Shown one piece after another: positions 43,042 through 51,710 of a stretch of 64,000 bases of DNA. This DNA comes from Methylosinus sp. C49. Its GTDB lineage: Bacteria; Pseudomonadota; Alphaproteobacteria; Rhizobiales; Beijerinckiaceae. The notes beneath the pieces were generated by a model that saw only the letters and a program-made list of their open reading frames with translations, was not told the origin of the DNA and ran no database searches. A program made the position numbers and the translations under genes. The stretch covers positions 1-64,000 of the forward strand of contig NZ_AP022335.1 in the NCBI RefSeq assembly GCF_009936375.1, read 5' to 3'. The first letter of the stretch is position 1; the number at the start of each line of letters is the position of its first letter.

Positions 43042-44220
43042 ATGAGCGTTCAGAATTCCCATAGCTCTCGGCTCGGTCGATACGTGGAGGCGACTGTCGG
43101 CGGCGAAGTTGTAAGCGCCTTCGTTCCCCCTCCTCTGCCGCCGAGCCCGAACATCGACCTCCTGCCCCTTCTCGGTCGCCTCAGCGCCGCGGAACGTGCG
43201 CTCGGTCGGCTCGATGGAGCAGCGGTTCTGCTGCCGCGACAGGAACTTTTTCTCTACATGTATGTCCGCAAGGAAGCCGTGCTCTCATCGCAAATCGAGG
43301 GCGCGCAGTCGACCCTCGCCGATCTCCTTCGGTTCGAGACCGAGGCGCAGTCTGGTCAGCCGATCGACGACATCCGAGAAGTCTCGAATTATGTCGATGC
43401 GATGATGTATGGCCTCGAGCGTCTCGAAGACTTCCCGCTCTCGCTTCGACTCATTCGTGAGCTCCACGCCCGCCTCCTTCAGAGCGGTCGTGGTGAGACG
43501 AAAGACCCCGGCGAATTTCGTCGCTCGCAAAATTGGATCGGCGGCACGCGGCCAGGCAACGCGTTGTTCGTGCCGCCGCCTCCGAGCGATGTCAGCGCCT
43601 GTCTCGACGCCTTCGAGAGCTTTATTCACGAAACTCGATCGCAATTGCCGCCGCTGATCAAAGCCGGCCTGCTTCACGTCCAGTTCGAGACCATTCATCC
43701 GTTTCTCGACGGCAACGGTCGCGTCGGGCGCCTTCTGGTGACGCTGTTCCTGTGCGCCAATGGCGTGCTGCGCACTCCCCTCCTCTATCTCAGCCTTTAT
43801 CTGAAGACGCATCGCGCGGACTATTATCGTCTTTTGCAAGAGGTTCGCGAGAATGGCGCTTGGGAGAGCTGGCTCGAATTTTTTCTGGAGGGCGTTGCCG
43901 AAACGGCGGATCAGGCCTTCGAAGCGGCCGTGCGGATCGCCGGTCTTTTCACGAGCGACCGTGAGCGGATAGCAGCCGAAAGCGATCGAACGGGGTCATC
44001 TCTTCGCATTCACGACTTGCTTCAACTGCATCCGTTCGTGACCGCGAACGACCTCGTTGCGCGTGCCGGGTTGAGCGCGCCGACCGTCAATGCGGCGCTG
44101 GCCGATCTCGAGCGTCTGGACATCGTCGCGGAGATCACCGGCCGTCGGCGCGGGCGCGTTTTCAGCTATCGGGCTTATCTCGATATTCTCGGCGAAGGAA
44201 CGGCTCCACTGCGAGGGTGA
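43042..44220 (+). CDS. Fic-domain protein with C-terminal winged helix
   Basis: The protein has 392 residues. N-terminal Fic_N region with an inhibitory-helix-like stretch VLSSQIEGAQSTLADLL (S/T-x3-E-G motif: SSQIEG), then LIRELHARLLQSGRG and the catalytic loop HPFLDGNGRVGRLL (consensus HPFx[D/E]GNGRxxR fully met), so it should be an active AMP-transferase kept in check by its own helix. The C-terminal domain (HPFVTANDLVARAGLSAPTV; ALADLERLDIVAEITGRRRG) is a DNA-binding winged helix. Likely self-regulated; target unknown. Fic genes are frequent next to RHE_PE00001-type genes. Confidence 0.9.
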   Translation: MSVQNSHSSRLGRYVEATVGGEVVSAFVPPPLPPSPNIDLLPLLGRLSAAERALGRLDGAAVLLPRQELFLYMYVRKEAVLSSQIEGAQSTLADLLRFETEAQSGQPIDDIREVSNYVDAMMYGLERLEDFPLSLRLIRELHARLLQSGRGETKDPGEFRRSQNWIGGTRPGNALFVPPPPSDVSACLDAFESFIHETRSQLPPLIKAGLLHVQFETIHPFLDGNGRVGRLLVTLFLCANGVLRTPLLYLSLYLKTHRADYYRLLQEVRENGAWESWLEFFLEGVAETADQAFEAAVRIAGLFTSDRERIAAESDRTGSSLRIHDLLQLHPFVTANDLVARAGLSAPTVNAALADLERLDIVAEITGRRRGRVFSYRAYLDILGEGTAPLRG

Positions 44221-44665
44221 CCTCCGTTTCTCGCCTCGGCTGTTTGCAGAGAGCGCCCCTCCCGTTCGAGGACCGTTTCCTCGACGAGGCGCATATTGAA
44301 TGGAAATCGGAAGTACATCTGTGGCGGGAATGATGGCGCTCGTACTTCACGAGCGATGGTCTGATGGCCGAAGATCGCTCCTCTCCGCTTAGCCACCCGT
44401 CGAGTGACGTCGCCCTCTTCGCGCTCCCTGCGCTCTTTTATGAACGGTTCGGGATCGACTTGGGGCCGTCTTGCGGGGCAATCCTTCCCGACGACCGCGG
44501 ACGCGATGGGGTATGACCGAGTGAGGTCGCGAGCGAGAAGGTGGGCCTCGGTCGTCGACATTCACCAAGCGAATTTTTGATCGGGCGGCTGTTGTCTCTC
44601 GACCACCCTGTCCAGCTTTGATCTCGACGCGGGCGCGCGACGGCCGGTTGACCGCTCTCCGCCGA

Positions 44666-44681
44666 GTTGCACGCGGGCAAC
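44666..44681. promoter_or_regulatory. parS-like palindrome 1 (imperfect)
   Basis: GTTGCACGCGGGCAAC differs by one base from the perfect dyad at 45073-45088. Spacing to repA is about 630 bases. Candidate RepB (ParB) binding site. Confidence 0.55.
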
Positions 44682-45070
44682 TTAGGAACGGCGTGACACG
44701 CTTTGATTCAAAACAGGCCCGATGAGTGGCTATGGACGCCTCCCGTCGAAACTTGCGGGTGATTTACGTGCAACACCACTTTGTGCCCGTGAGAGCGTCC
44801 CGCGTAGGGGCGTGGATGCGCCCAAAAAGGCTTGGTTGCAGTGAGGGGAGTGATCGTTGATTGCATCCCCGATTTGCGGCGTCGTCGAGAGCGCGATCGA
44901 TGATGTGTGAGGGGAGGCCTCATAGGGCGCATGGGAAGCAGCGGCGCTTGAAAAGCGAATAGCCCGAATCGCCACGGCATTCGGCTCTCCGCAGAGGCCC
45001 GGTCGGGTGCGAATGCTACTCCGACACTCAGCCGTATTTTTAGGTGATAGAATCTCGCTCGTATCGATTC

Positions 45071-45090
45071 GAGTTGCACGCGTGCAACTC
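45071..45090. promoter_or_regulatory. parS-like palindrome 2 (perfect)
   Basis: GAGTTGCACGCGTGCAACTC is a perfect 20-base palindrome 220 bases before repA. Outer GTT...AAC and central GC match the general repABC parS shape (GTTnnC-n-GC-n-GnnAAC), although the inner bases differ from the rhizobial consensus. Best candidate for the RepB centromere site. Confidence 0.65.
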
Positions 45091-45139
45091 TGGAGTGGGC
45101 GCAACTGTCGGCCGAAGCCGCCGCGATCGAAGTAGCCGA

Positions 45140-45155
45140 GTTGTCCGCGTGCAAC
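45140..45155. promoter_or_regulatory. parS-like palindrome 3 (imperfect)
   Basis: GTTGTCCGCGTGCAAC keeps the right half of the perfect site and two changes in the left half. It lies 67 bases from site 2. Candidate RepB site. Confidence 0.55.
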
Positions 45156-45312
45156 TGGGGAATAGGGCCGTCTGACGGCGAAGGCGTTGGAAGCGGCGGT
45201 AACCTCTCGTTAAATAAAAACTCCTTGCGATGTGGAGCGAATCGGCCCTTATTCTTCGATCAGCGCATTTCAGGGCCAACAGCTGAAATTTCCGCAGATC
45301 TAGGGAAGTCAA

Positions 45313-46518
45313 ATGCCGACATCGATCATAAGCCAGCAGCGGGGTCCCGACGACCTGCGGTCGCTGATCAATGCCGACGCCGCCGAGCTGTCGATGCGCC
45401 TGCGCGCGCAGCAGATCAGGGATTTCCCGCCGGCCGCGCAGAAGACCATTCGGCGATTTTCCCCTGCGGAGGCCGCACGCTTCATCGGGATACACGAGGG
45501 CTATTTGCGACAGCTCGTCGCGGAAGGGAAGGGGCCTCCGGCCCAGCCGAACAATCGGCGGACCTATTCGATCGAGGACATCGACGGTCTCCGCGCCGAA
45601 CTCGACCGCAATGGCAAAGGGGCGCGCCGCTATGTGCCGCATCGCAGGGACGGCGAGCCTCTTCAAATCGTCTCGGTGATGAACTTCAAGGGCGGAAGCG
45701 GCAAAACCACGACTGCTGCGCATCTCGCGCAATTTCTGGCGTTTCGGGGATATCGCGTGCTGGCGGTCGATCTCGATCCGCAGGCCAGCCTCTCGACCTT
45801 TTTCGGCCATCAGCCGGAGCTCGACGTCGGCGAAGGCGAGACGATCTACGGAGCCATTCGCTATGACGCGCAGCGACGCGACATGGCGGAGATCGTCCGC
45901 GCCACGTACATACCAAATTTGCATGTGGTTCCCGGGCAATTGGAGCTCATGGAATTCGAGCATGAGACGCCCAAGGCGCTCATGGGGCGGCAGGGAAACA
46001 GCTCACTGTTTTTCGCGCGCGTCGGAGAGGCGCTCTCGCAGGTGAGCTTCGCTTATGACATCGTCGTGATCGACTGTCCGCCGCAGCTCGGCTTTCTGAC
46101 CCTTTCCGCGCTCTGCGCCGCGACCGCGGTCTTGATCACCGTGCATCCGCAAATGCTCGATGTGATGTCCATGTCGCAGTTCTTGAACATGACGGGTAGC
46201 CTGCTCGACGTCGTCGCAAACGCAGGCGGCGAAACGCAATATGATTGGATGCGATATTTGGTAACGCGCTACGAGCCGAGCGACGGCCCGCAAACGACGA
46301 TGGTGGGTCTGCTGCGATCGATCTTCGGCTCGCGCGTGCTCACGCATCCGATGGTGAAGAGCACGGCGATCGCCGACGCCGGACTGACGAAGCAGACGCT
46401 CTATGAGGTCGAGCGGCAACAGTTCACGCGGGGAACCTATGACCGCGCGGTCGAGGCGCTGGATCTCGTCAATGGTGAGATCGAAGGTCTCATCCGTGGC
46501 GTTTGGGGGAGGAGCTGA
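45313..46518 (+). CDS. repA: RepA, ParA-type partition ATPase of repABC
   Basis: The protein has 401 residues. The N-terminal extension has a MerR-like HTH (RRFSPAEAARFIGIHEGYLR) used for autorepression in RepA proteins. Deviant Walker A: NFKGGSGKTTTAAHLAQF (about 125-142), Walker A' VLAVDLDPQASLSTFFG, Walker B VVIDCPPQLGFLTLSALC. C-terminal KSTAIADAGLTKQTLYEVER is typical for RepA of repABC plasmids. It segregates the replicon with RepB. First gene of repA-repB-repC; repB follows after 2 bases. Confidence 0.95.
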   Translation: MPTSIISQQRGPDDLRSLINADAAELSMRLRAQQIRDFPPAAQKTIRRFSPAEAARFIGIHEGYLRQLVAEGKGPPAQPNNRRTYSIEDIDGLRAELDRNGKGARRYVPHRRDGEPLQIVSVMNFKGGSGKTTTAAHLAQFLAFRGYRVLAVDLDPQASLSTFFGHQPELDVGEGETIYGAIRYDAQRRDMAEIVRATYIPNLHVVPGQLELMEFEHETPKALMGRQGNSSLFFARVGEALSQVSFAYDIVVIDCPPQLGFLTLSALCAATAVLITVHPQMLDVMSMSQFLNMTGSLLDVVANAGGETQYDWMRYLVTRYEPSDGPQTTMVGLLRSIFGSRVLTHPMVKSTAIADAGLTKQTLYEVERQQFTRGTYDRAVEALDLVNGEIEGLIRGVWGRS

Positions 46519-46520
46519 CG

Positions 46521-47537
46521 ATGGCGCGTAAAATCAGCTTCGACGCGCCTTTGGAGGAGACACAGCCTCAGGAGGCGCCGACGCGCGCGGCGGCGGCGCA
46601 TCCGGCCCGTCCGCTTCTCGGTCTCGATCGCCCGATCAAGCAATCGAGCGCTCTCGGCGCCATATCGCAATCCTTGGGTGACATTTCCGAGCGTGTGAAG
46701 CGGGCCGAGCAGATCGAGCAAAAGCTGGTCGCAGGCCAAACCGTCGTCGAGATCGATCCCGATCTCATCGACGCCTCCTTCGTGCCCGATCGCATGGACG
46801 CGACGCCGGAGCAGAATGCGGCGTTTCGCGAGATGATCCGCGAGCATGGGCAGAACGTTCCAATTCTCGTCCGCCCCAAGACGCCGGAGCGTTTCGAGGT
46901 CGCCTTCGGCCATCGCAGATTGCGTGCCGCGCGCGAGCTCGGCATCAAAGTCCGCGCCGTCGTGCGCGATTTGACCGATGAGCAGCTCGTCATTGCGCAG
47001 GGGCAGGAGAATAGCGGCCGGACCGATCTGACCTTTATCGAGCGCGCCCGCTTCGCGGCGCGGCTCGAGGATCGGAAATTCTCGCGCGAGATCATCATGG
47101 CGTCTCTCAATGTCGACAAGGCCGCGCTGTCGCGCCTCATCGCCATCGCGACGCGCGTTCCCGGCGCGTTGATCGATGCGATCGGCCCTGCGCCAGGATT
47201 TGGCCGAGTGCGCTGGCAGGAGCTGACCGAGCTTCTCGATGTGGATGACAATCGCGCACGGGCGCGCGCCATTGTGGCGGAGCCCTCGTTCGGAGATTTG
47301 GACACCGATAAAAGGTTCCAGACCCTCTATGATCGGTTGCGCGTTCGCGAAGCCCGCCTTCGCCCCGAGACCTGGAATGCAGAGGATGGGACGCGGGTCG
47401 CCCGCATCATGCGCACCGGTAAAAAGCTGACGCTCACATTCGACGATCGTGTGGTCCCGCAATTTGGCGACTTCGTCGCCGAAAGGCTGCAGCTTCTCTA
47501 TGAGGAGTACAAGGCCAACGGAGATCGTGGGAGCTGA
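46521..47537 (+). CDS. repB: RepB, ParB-type partition protein
   Basis: The protein has 338 residues from ATG 46521 behind GGAGGAG. N-terminal RepA-interaction stretch, then the ParB nuclease-like box (DATPEQNAAFREMIREHGQN; VPILVRPKTPERFEVAFGHR with GHRRLRAARELG), ENSGRTDLTFIERARFAARL and the central HTH (SREIIMASLNVDKAALSRLI). C-terminal RepB domain with LTLTFDDRVVPQFGDFVAER. It binds parS-like palindromes, candidates of which lie upstream of repA. Confidence 0.95.
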   Translation: MARKISFDAPLEETQPQEAPTRAAAAHPARPLLGLDRPIKQSSALGAISQSLGDISERVKRAEQIEQKLVAGQTVVEIDPDLIDASFVPDRMDATPEQNAAFREMIREHGQNVPILVRPKTPERFEVAFGHRRLRAARELGIKVRAVVRDLTDEQLVIAQGQENSGRTDLTFIERARFAARLEDRKFSREIIMASLNVDKAALSRLIAIATRVPGALIDAIGPAPGFGRVRWQELTELLDVDDNRARARAIVAEPSFGDLDTDKRFQTLYDRLRVREARLRPETWNAEDGTRVARIMRTGKKLTLTFDDRVVPQFGDFVAERLQLLYEEYKANGDRGS

Positions 47538-47599
47538 CGCTCCTTTCGCGCCGCGTATTTGGCGCTGTTGGAGCGTTCAGGAAACCAACGGAGATTTAT

Positions 47600-47700
47600 C
47601 GCAAAAGAAAAAGGCCCCCGTCACGTCGCCGTTCCGGAAGCCCCTTCTTTGTGTTGGCGCTCAAAGAATCCCACTTCCGCGAATCACTGTCAAGAGTCGG
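47600..47700 (-). ncRNA. Candidate counter-transcribed RNA (inc-alpha type) between repB and repC
   Basis: The 200-base repB-repC gap holds, on the minus strand, a hairpin with arms AAAGAAGGGGC and GGCCTTTTTCTTT (about 47605-47650), ending in a U-rich tract. In repABC plasmids a small antisense RNA from this position ends at such a terminator and controls repC translation and incompatibility. The start of the RNA cannot be fixed from the sequence; bounds are approximate. Confidence 0.5.
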
Positions 47701-47748
47701 CGCCGTTTCGGCGAGCGGATTTCTTTTGCCTGAATGAGGCAAAGGAAC

Positions 47749-49062
47749 ATGCAGACACGTCCAACGACGCCCTTCGGGCGGCGGCCGTTGTCGCTCGCCA
47801 TGGTGGCGAGCCAGACCGCGACCGAAAATTTCGCCGCAAAGCCGGGCGCATCCGAGACCGTCGTCCACAAATGGCGGCTGTTTCGCGCGCTCACCGAAGC
47901 CAAGGAGCCGCTCGGCGTCACCGACCGCGCGCTATCCGTATTGCACGCGCTGCTGAGCTTCCACCAGGAGACAGCGCTCAGCCTGCCGGAGAAAAATTCG
48001 AAGCCGGCCGAAGCGGGTTCCGCCGGCGGCGGCATCGTCGTGTTTCCCTCGAACAAGGAACTTTCGATCCGCGCTCATGGCATGGCGCCGGCGACGTTGC
48101 GGCGACATCTCGCCTGCCTCGTCGACGCCGGACTGATCATTCGCCGCGATTCTCCGAATGGCAAACGCTTCGCCAGAAAAGGGCAGGGGGGGACCATAGA
48201 GGACGCTTTCGGCTTCGACCTCGCGCCGCTCGTCGCGCGCTCGAGCGAAATCGAGAACCTCGCCGAGGAGGTGCGGGCCGAGAACCGCGCGATCGCGCTG
48301 CTGCGCGAAAAGATCACGCTCACTCGGCGCGACATCGTCAAAATGATCGAGACCGCATTGGAGGAGGGCGTCGCGGGCGACTGGGACAACGCGCACCAAC
48401 AATATGCGATGCTCTCGGGGCGCTACGGTCGAAGGCTTTGCCGCGCCGATCTGGAGGTTTTGGCCAGCGAGCTCGTCGCGCTGGCGGCCGAAATCCACAA
48501 GACGCTGGAAACGCACATAAAAGCTCAAAATATGAGCGGCAATGAGTCTCAAACTGAGCGTCACATACAGAATCAAACCACAAACTTTTCTGATCTTGAA
48601 CCTAGCCTTCAAGAAGGCAGGGCTCGGCCATCCCAGCCAAATCTCGAAGAGGGCAGGGGGCCTTCCTCGGATCGCTCTCGGACTGCCGATCCAAAGCCGG
48701 CGCTTCGAGCCTATCCGCTCGGAATGGTGCTGGAGGCCTGTCCTGATATCCTCGATTACGGTCCGGTTGGCGAAATCTCCTCGTGGCGAGACTTGGCTGC
48801 TGCGGCGGCGACAGTGCGCTCGGCGCTCGGCGTTTCGCCAGACGCCTGGTCGCAGGCCCTGGACGTCTTGGGCGAGCATGACGCCGCGATCGTCATCGCC
48901 GCGATCCTGCAACGCGGCGATGAGATCAAGAGCGCCGGCGGTTATCTCCGCGTCCTGACCGAAAAGGCGAGGGCAGGGGAGTTCTCGCTCGGGCCCGTGC
49001 TGATGGCCCTGTTGCGCGGCAAGGCTGGGAAAGCGGCGCGAGAGCGCAAGAGGACGGGGTGA
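47749..49062 (+). CDS. repC: RepC replication initiator
   Basis: The protein has 437 residues from ATG 47749, 4 bases after AAAGGA; an ATG at 47734 would add five residues. It starts like RepC proteins (TRPTTPFGRRPLSLAMVASQ), then WRLFRALTEAKEPLGVTDRA, LALLSFHQE-type helix LHALLSFHQETAL and the winged-helix part VFPSNKELSIRAHGMAPATL with RRHLACLVDAGLIIRRDSPN. The C-terminal part is LRSALGVSPDAWSQALDVLG-like and ends KAGKAARERKRTG. It opens the origin, which lies inside repC in this family. Completes the repABC cassette. Confidence 0.93.
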   Translation: MQTRPTTPFGRRPLSLAMVASQTATENFAAKPGASETVVHKWRLFRALTEAKEPLGVTDRALSVLHALLSFHQETALSLPEKNSKPAEAGSAGGGIVVFPSNKELSIRAHGMAPATLRRHLACLVDAGLIIRRDSPNGKRFARKGQGGTIEDAFGFDLAPLVARSSEIENLAEEVRAENRAIALLREKITLTRRDIVKMIETALEEGVAGDWDNAHQQYAMLSGRYGRRLCRADLEVLASELVALAAEIHKTLETHIKAQNMSGNESQTERHIQNQTTNFSDLEPSLQEGRARPSQPNLEEGRGPSSDRSRTADPKPALRAYPLGMVLEACPDILDYGPVGEISSWRDLAAAAATVRSALGVSPDAWSQALDVLGEHDAAIVIAAILQRGDEIKSAGGYLRVLTEKARAGEFSLGPVLMALLRGKAGKAARERKRTG

Positions 49063-49104
49063 CGTGGCGGCGCATTTTTCGGACGCCCTCGGCGGTCCGC
49101 TCGC

Positions 49105-49366
49105 TCACAGCGTTTCGGCGTCGAGCAACCGGAGCTTTTCGGCGCGGTCGAGCAGGCTTTTGACGGAGGAGGGCGCCCAGCGGGCTCCTCCGCGCGGCGT
49201 GCGCTCATACATGGCTTCGAGCTGCGCGCCGATCTGCGCGAGCGTCAGATCGGGATTGGCCCGCTTGATCCCGGCGACGAGCGTGACCAGGCGCTCGCTG
49301 CTGACTTTTCGGCTGGCGGCCTGATGAAGGAGGCGGGGCTCGATCAAGCCCTCGGCGACGAAGCAT
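49105..49366 (-). pseudogene. Serine resolvase, C-terminal part cut off by IS110 insertion
   Basis: The frame reads CFVAEGLIEPRLLHQAASRK, then LVTLVAGIKRANPDLTLAQI and PSSVKSLLDRAEKLRLL. This is the distal part of a long site-specific recombinase. Fused to the frame 50747-51402 without the insertion it gives one protein of about 304 residues. See the IS110 entry. Confidence 0.7.
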
Positions 49367-50746
49367 GTATGGATGCCCCCGTTCGCGCAAGGAGTTTTAG
49401 CGGTTTGATCGCGTGATCGGGTGCGGTCATGTATCAGGCCTTCAGATGCAGCCTGACGTGGCCGCTGGCCGGTATGGAGATGCGCGGACCTGGCGCAGAT
49501 CATTTGAGCGGGCTGCAAGCCCTTTGCTTACGTCGTGCGTTTCCGGGTCCGGATCTGACCGATCATTTGACCTTACCGTTCGTCGAACTCCTCACACGCC
49601 TGACGTTTCTCGAGTCACTGCGTCCAATCGTCGATCAGGACGCCGCAACCACAGGAACTCGAAAATCTTCTCTTTTCACAAGCATGGCCCAGATCGACCT
49701 CGCCATCTTATTGGCGAGCGCGATCGCCACCAGCATCCGTGGCTTGTGCGCCAGCATGCGCTGTAGCCAGCTTTCCTCCGGCGCGCCCTTTCTCAAAGCC
49801 GAGCGAACGACGGCCATGGCGCCAATGATCAGCAGACGCCGGATGTCGCGCTGCCCCATCTTGGAGACTTTCCCGAGAATCTGTTTGCCCCCGGTTGAAT
49901 GTTGCCGGGGCACTACCCCCAGCCAGGCGGAAAAATCGCGCCCGCGTTTAAAGACATCCATTGGCGGCGCAAAGGTCTCAATGGCCAGGGCCGTGATGGG
50001 ACCCACGCCTGGCATAGTTTGCAAACGCCGTGTCGTTTCTCCGGATGCCGCTTCGTGAGCCGACACTTTCTCGAGTCCAGAGATCCTTTCCGAAAGCCCC
50101 TCGATCTGATCGAGGAAGACGCGCGCCAGCTCCACGACAAGAAGGGGAAGCGAGGTTCCTGGATCCCCGACCGCCTCTTCAAGAACTTTCACATTCGCCG
50201 GCCCCTGCGCGGCCACGACGCCATGCTCCGACAAATGACCGCGGAGGGCGTTGATCAGTTGCGTGCGCTGCCGGACCAAAATATCGCGCGTGCGGAAAAG
50301 CATCGCGCGTGCCTGCTGTTCCTCGGTTTTGACCGCGACAAAGCGCATCGTGGGTCGACTTGCGGCCTCGACGATCGCTTGCGCATCGGCCGCGTCGTTC
50401 TTTTGACGCTTGACAAAGGGTTTAACGTAGGCAGGTGGGATCAAGCGAACCTCGTGGCCAAGATCATGGATGGCCCGACCCCAGTGGTGCGCGCTCCCGC
50501 AGGCCTCCATGGCGACGACGCAGCGCGGCTGCTCGGCAAAGAAAGCGAGAACTTTCTCTCGGGAAAGCTTCTTGCGGAAAGCCACGGCGCCGTCGGCGAG
50601 GGCGCCATGTGCCTGGAACGATCGCTTTGCCAGGTCGAGACCGATGATGCTAACATTTTCCATGGATGCCCGCTCCGTTCGTGGGATGCGAAAACATCGC
50701 CACCTTGGCACATCTCGATGCCGTCAGGAGGGGGCATCCACTCCAT
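49367..50746 (-). mobile_element. IS110-family insertion sequence
   Basis: Boundaries come from the split resolvase: CAT at 49364-49366 and at 50747-49 flank the element as a 3-base direct repeat, and removing the DNA between them restores the resolvase frame (codons AAA TGC TTC). Inverted repeats TGGATGCCCCC lie at 49370-49380 and, reversed, at 50730-50740. Length about 1380 bases with one transposase gene. One copy only is visible in this window. Confidence 0.75.
49635..50663 (-). CDS. IS110-family transposase (DEDD type)
   Basis: The protein has 342 residues from ATG 50663 (MENVSIIGLDLAKRSFQAHG). N-terminal RuvC-like DEDD domain: D in IIGLDLAKRSF, E in VVAMEACGSAHHWG, D in RQKNDAADAQAIVEAA. 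C-terminal Tnp_20 domain with TMPGVGPITALAIETFA, FSAWLGVVPRQHSTGGKQIL and the conserved Ser-type SKMGQRDIRRLLIIGAM region. Uses bridge-RNA-type ends in this family (recent general knowledge); the flank beyond 49367-49634 is a place to look for it. Confidence 0.93.
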   Translation of the reverse strand: MENVSIIGLDLAKRSFQAHGALADGAVAFRKKLSREKVLAFFAEQPRCVVAMEACGSAHHWGRAIHDLGHEVRLIPPAYVKPFVKRQKNDAADAQAIVEAASRPTMRFVAVKTEEQQARAMLFRTRDILVRQRTQLINALRGHLSEHGVVAAQGPANVKVLEEAVGDPGTSLPLLVVELARVFLDQIEGLSERISGLEKVSAHEAASGETTRRLQTMPGVGPITALAIETFAPPMDVFKRGRDFSAWLGVVPRQHSTGGKQILGKVSKMGQRDIRRLLIIGAMAVVRSALRKGAPEESWLQRMLAHKPRMLVAIALANKMARSIWAMLVKREDFRVPVVAAS

Positions 50747-51402
50747 CATTTGACGGCGCGCTTCAGGCGCTCGACGGTCCATTGGGGCAGGGGAGCGCCG
50801 GTGGCGCCATCGCGCTTGGCGTTGAGCACGCGCACGACATCCTGCCAGCGGTGATCCGGGCGCATTTGCCGGACGACGGGCAGCCAATGTTCGGCCGATC
50901 GATTGACGCGCTCGAAATAATTCGCCGCCTTGGCGTCGACGATGCGCTGGATGGCGTCGCGGTCGCCGGCGCGCAGTTTTGGATTGCCGCCGGTGCGGCC
51001 GCGCTTCTTGGCGGCGCGCAGGCCGTCCTTGGTGCGCTCCCGGATCAGAGCGCGCTCCAGCTCGGCCACAGCGCCGAGAACCTGCAGGGCGAAACGACCT
51101 TGCGGCGTCGTGGTGTCGATGGGATCGGCGAGCGATTTGAAATGCGCGCCCTTGGCGTCGAGCTCGGCGATCACGGCGAGGAGATGAGACAGCGAGCGGG
51201 CCAAGCGGTCGAGCCGCGCGACGACCAGCACGTCGCCGCGGCGCACCCGCGCTAGCGCCTTGGCCAGTTCCGGCCGCGAGGCCTTCGCCCCGGACATATG
51301 CTCGCGAAAAATCTCGACGCAGCCGGCGGCCTTCAGCACATCGGTCTGAGCGTCCGTGACCTGATCCTCGGTCGAGACGCGGGCGTAGCCGATCAGGGGC
51401 AT
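50746..51402 (-). pseudogene. Serine recombinase (resolvase), N-terminal part, interrupted by IS110
   Basis: 218 residues: catalytic domain IGYARVSTEDQVTDAQTDVL with nucleophile Ser, ADLAKALARVRRGDVLVVAR-type region (LVVARLDRLARS), and PQGRFALQVLGAVAELERAL, then RTGGNPKLRAGDR and PQWTVERLKRAVK. The stop at 50746-50748 is made by the inserted IS. The frame may still give a protein with the full catalytic domain, but it has lost about 86 residues. Plasmid multimer resolution is a likely role near repABC. Confidence 0.75.
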
Positions 51403-51449
51403 GGGTCAGGGGACCGGCTTGGAGATCGGCGAAGGAGGCGTCTTCACGA

Positions 51450-51710
51450 CTAAACCCAATCAGGAGGCAACTCGTCGCCGGGATCTGGCGCGCGGTTGGG
51501 CGCTTGCCGAAGAATTTCCGACAAACCGGAGCCGCTCGCGCTTCCAGCGCGACGCTTCAGGAACTCAGCCGTCGTTTCGACGACGCCGATTTTCTGAGCG
51601 ACTGCTGTCGCAATCCATTGATTCAATGAAACGCCGTCCTGTTTCGCGAGTCTGGCCGCTTCCTTTTTGAGGGAAGTGGGCAGCTTTAGGGGATATGTCG
51701 CTTTGCTCAT
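51450..51710 (-). CDS. HicB/CopG-like antitoxin of a PIN toxin pair
   Basis: The protein has 86 residues; its ATG overlaps the toxin stop by 4 bases. Ribbon-helix-helix pattern: ATYPLKLPTSLKKEAARLAK followed by VSLNQWIATAVAQKIG, as in HicB/CopG-type antitoxins. The tail (AGSASGSGLSEILRQAPNRA) would contact the toxin. Order is toxin first, antitoxin second. Confidence 0.75.
   Translation of the reverse strand: MSKATYPLKLPTSLKKEAARLAKQDGVSLNQWIATAVAQKIGVVETTAEFLKRRAGSASGSGLSEILRQAPNRAPDPGDELPPDWV

Larger units (their letters stand above)
44221..45312. other. Partition/regulatory region ahead of repABC, no supported gene
   Basis: This stretch of 1.09 kb has no credible coding frame on either strand (the minus-strand frames at 44175-44561 and 44708-45154 show no family-like sequence). 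It contains three copies of a GTTG...CAAC palindrome, given separately, and the region before repA, so it likely holds the repA promoter and the centromere-like sites. Confidence 0.6.

Noticed and set aside
44708-45154. Minus-strand open frame (148 residues) ahead of repA
   Set aside because: Overlaps two parS-like palindromes, has a biased Arg/Pro/Ser composition and no family features.
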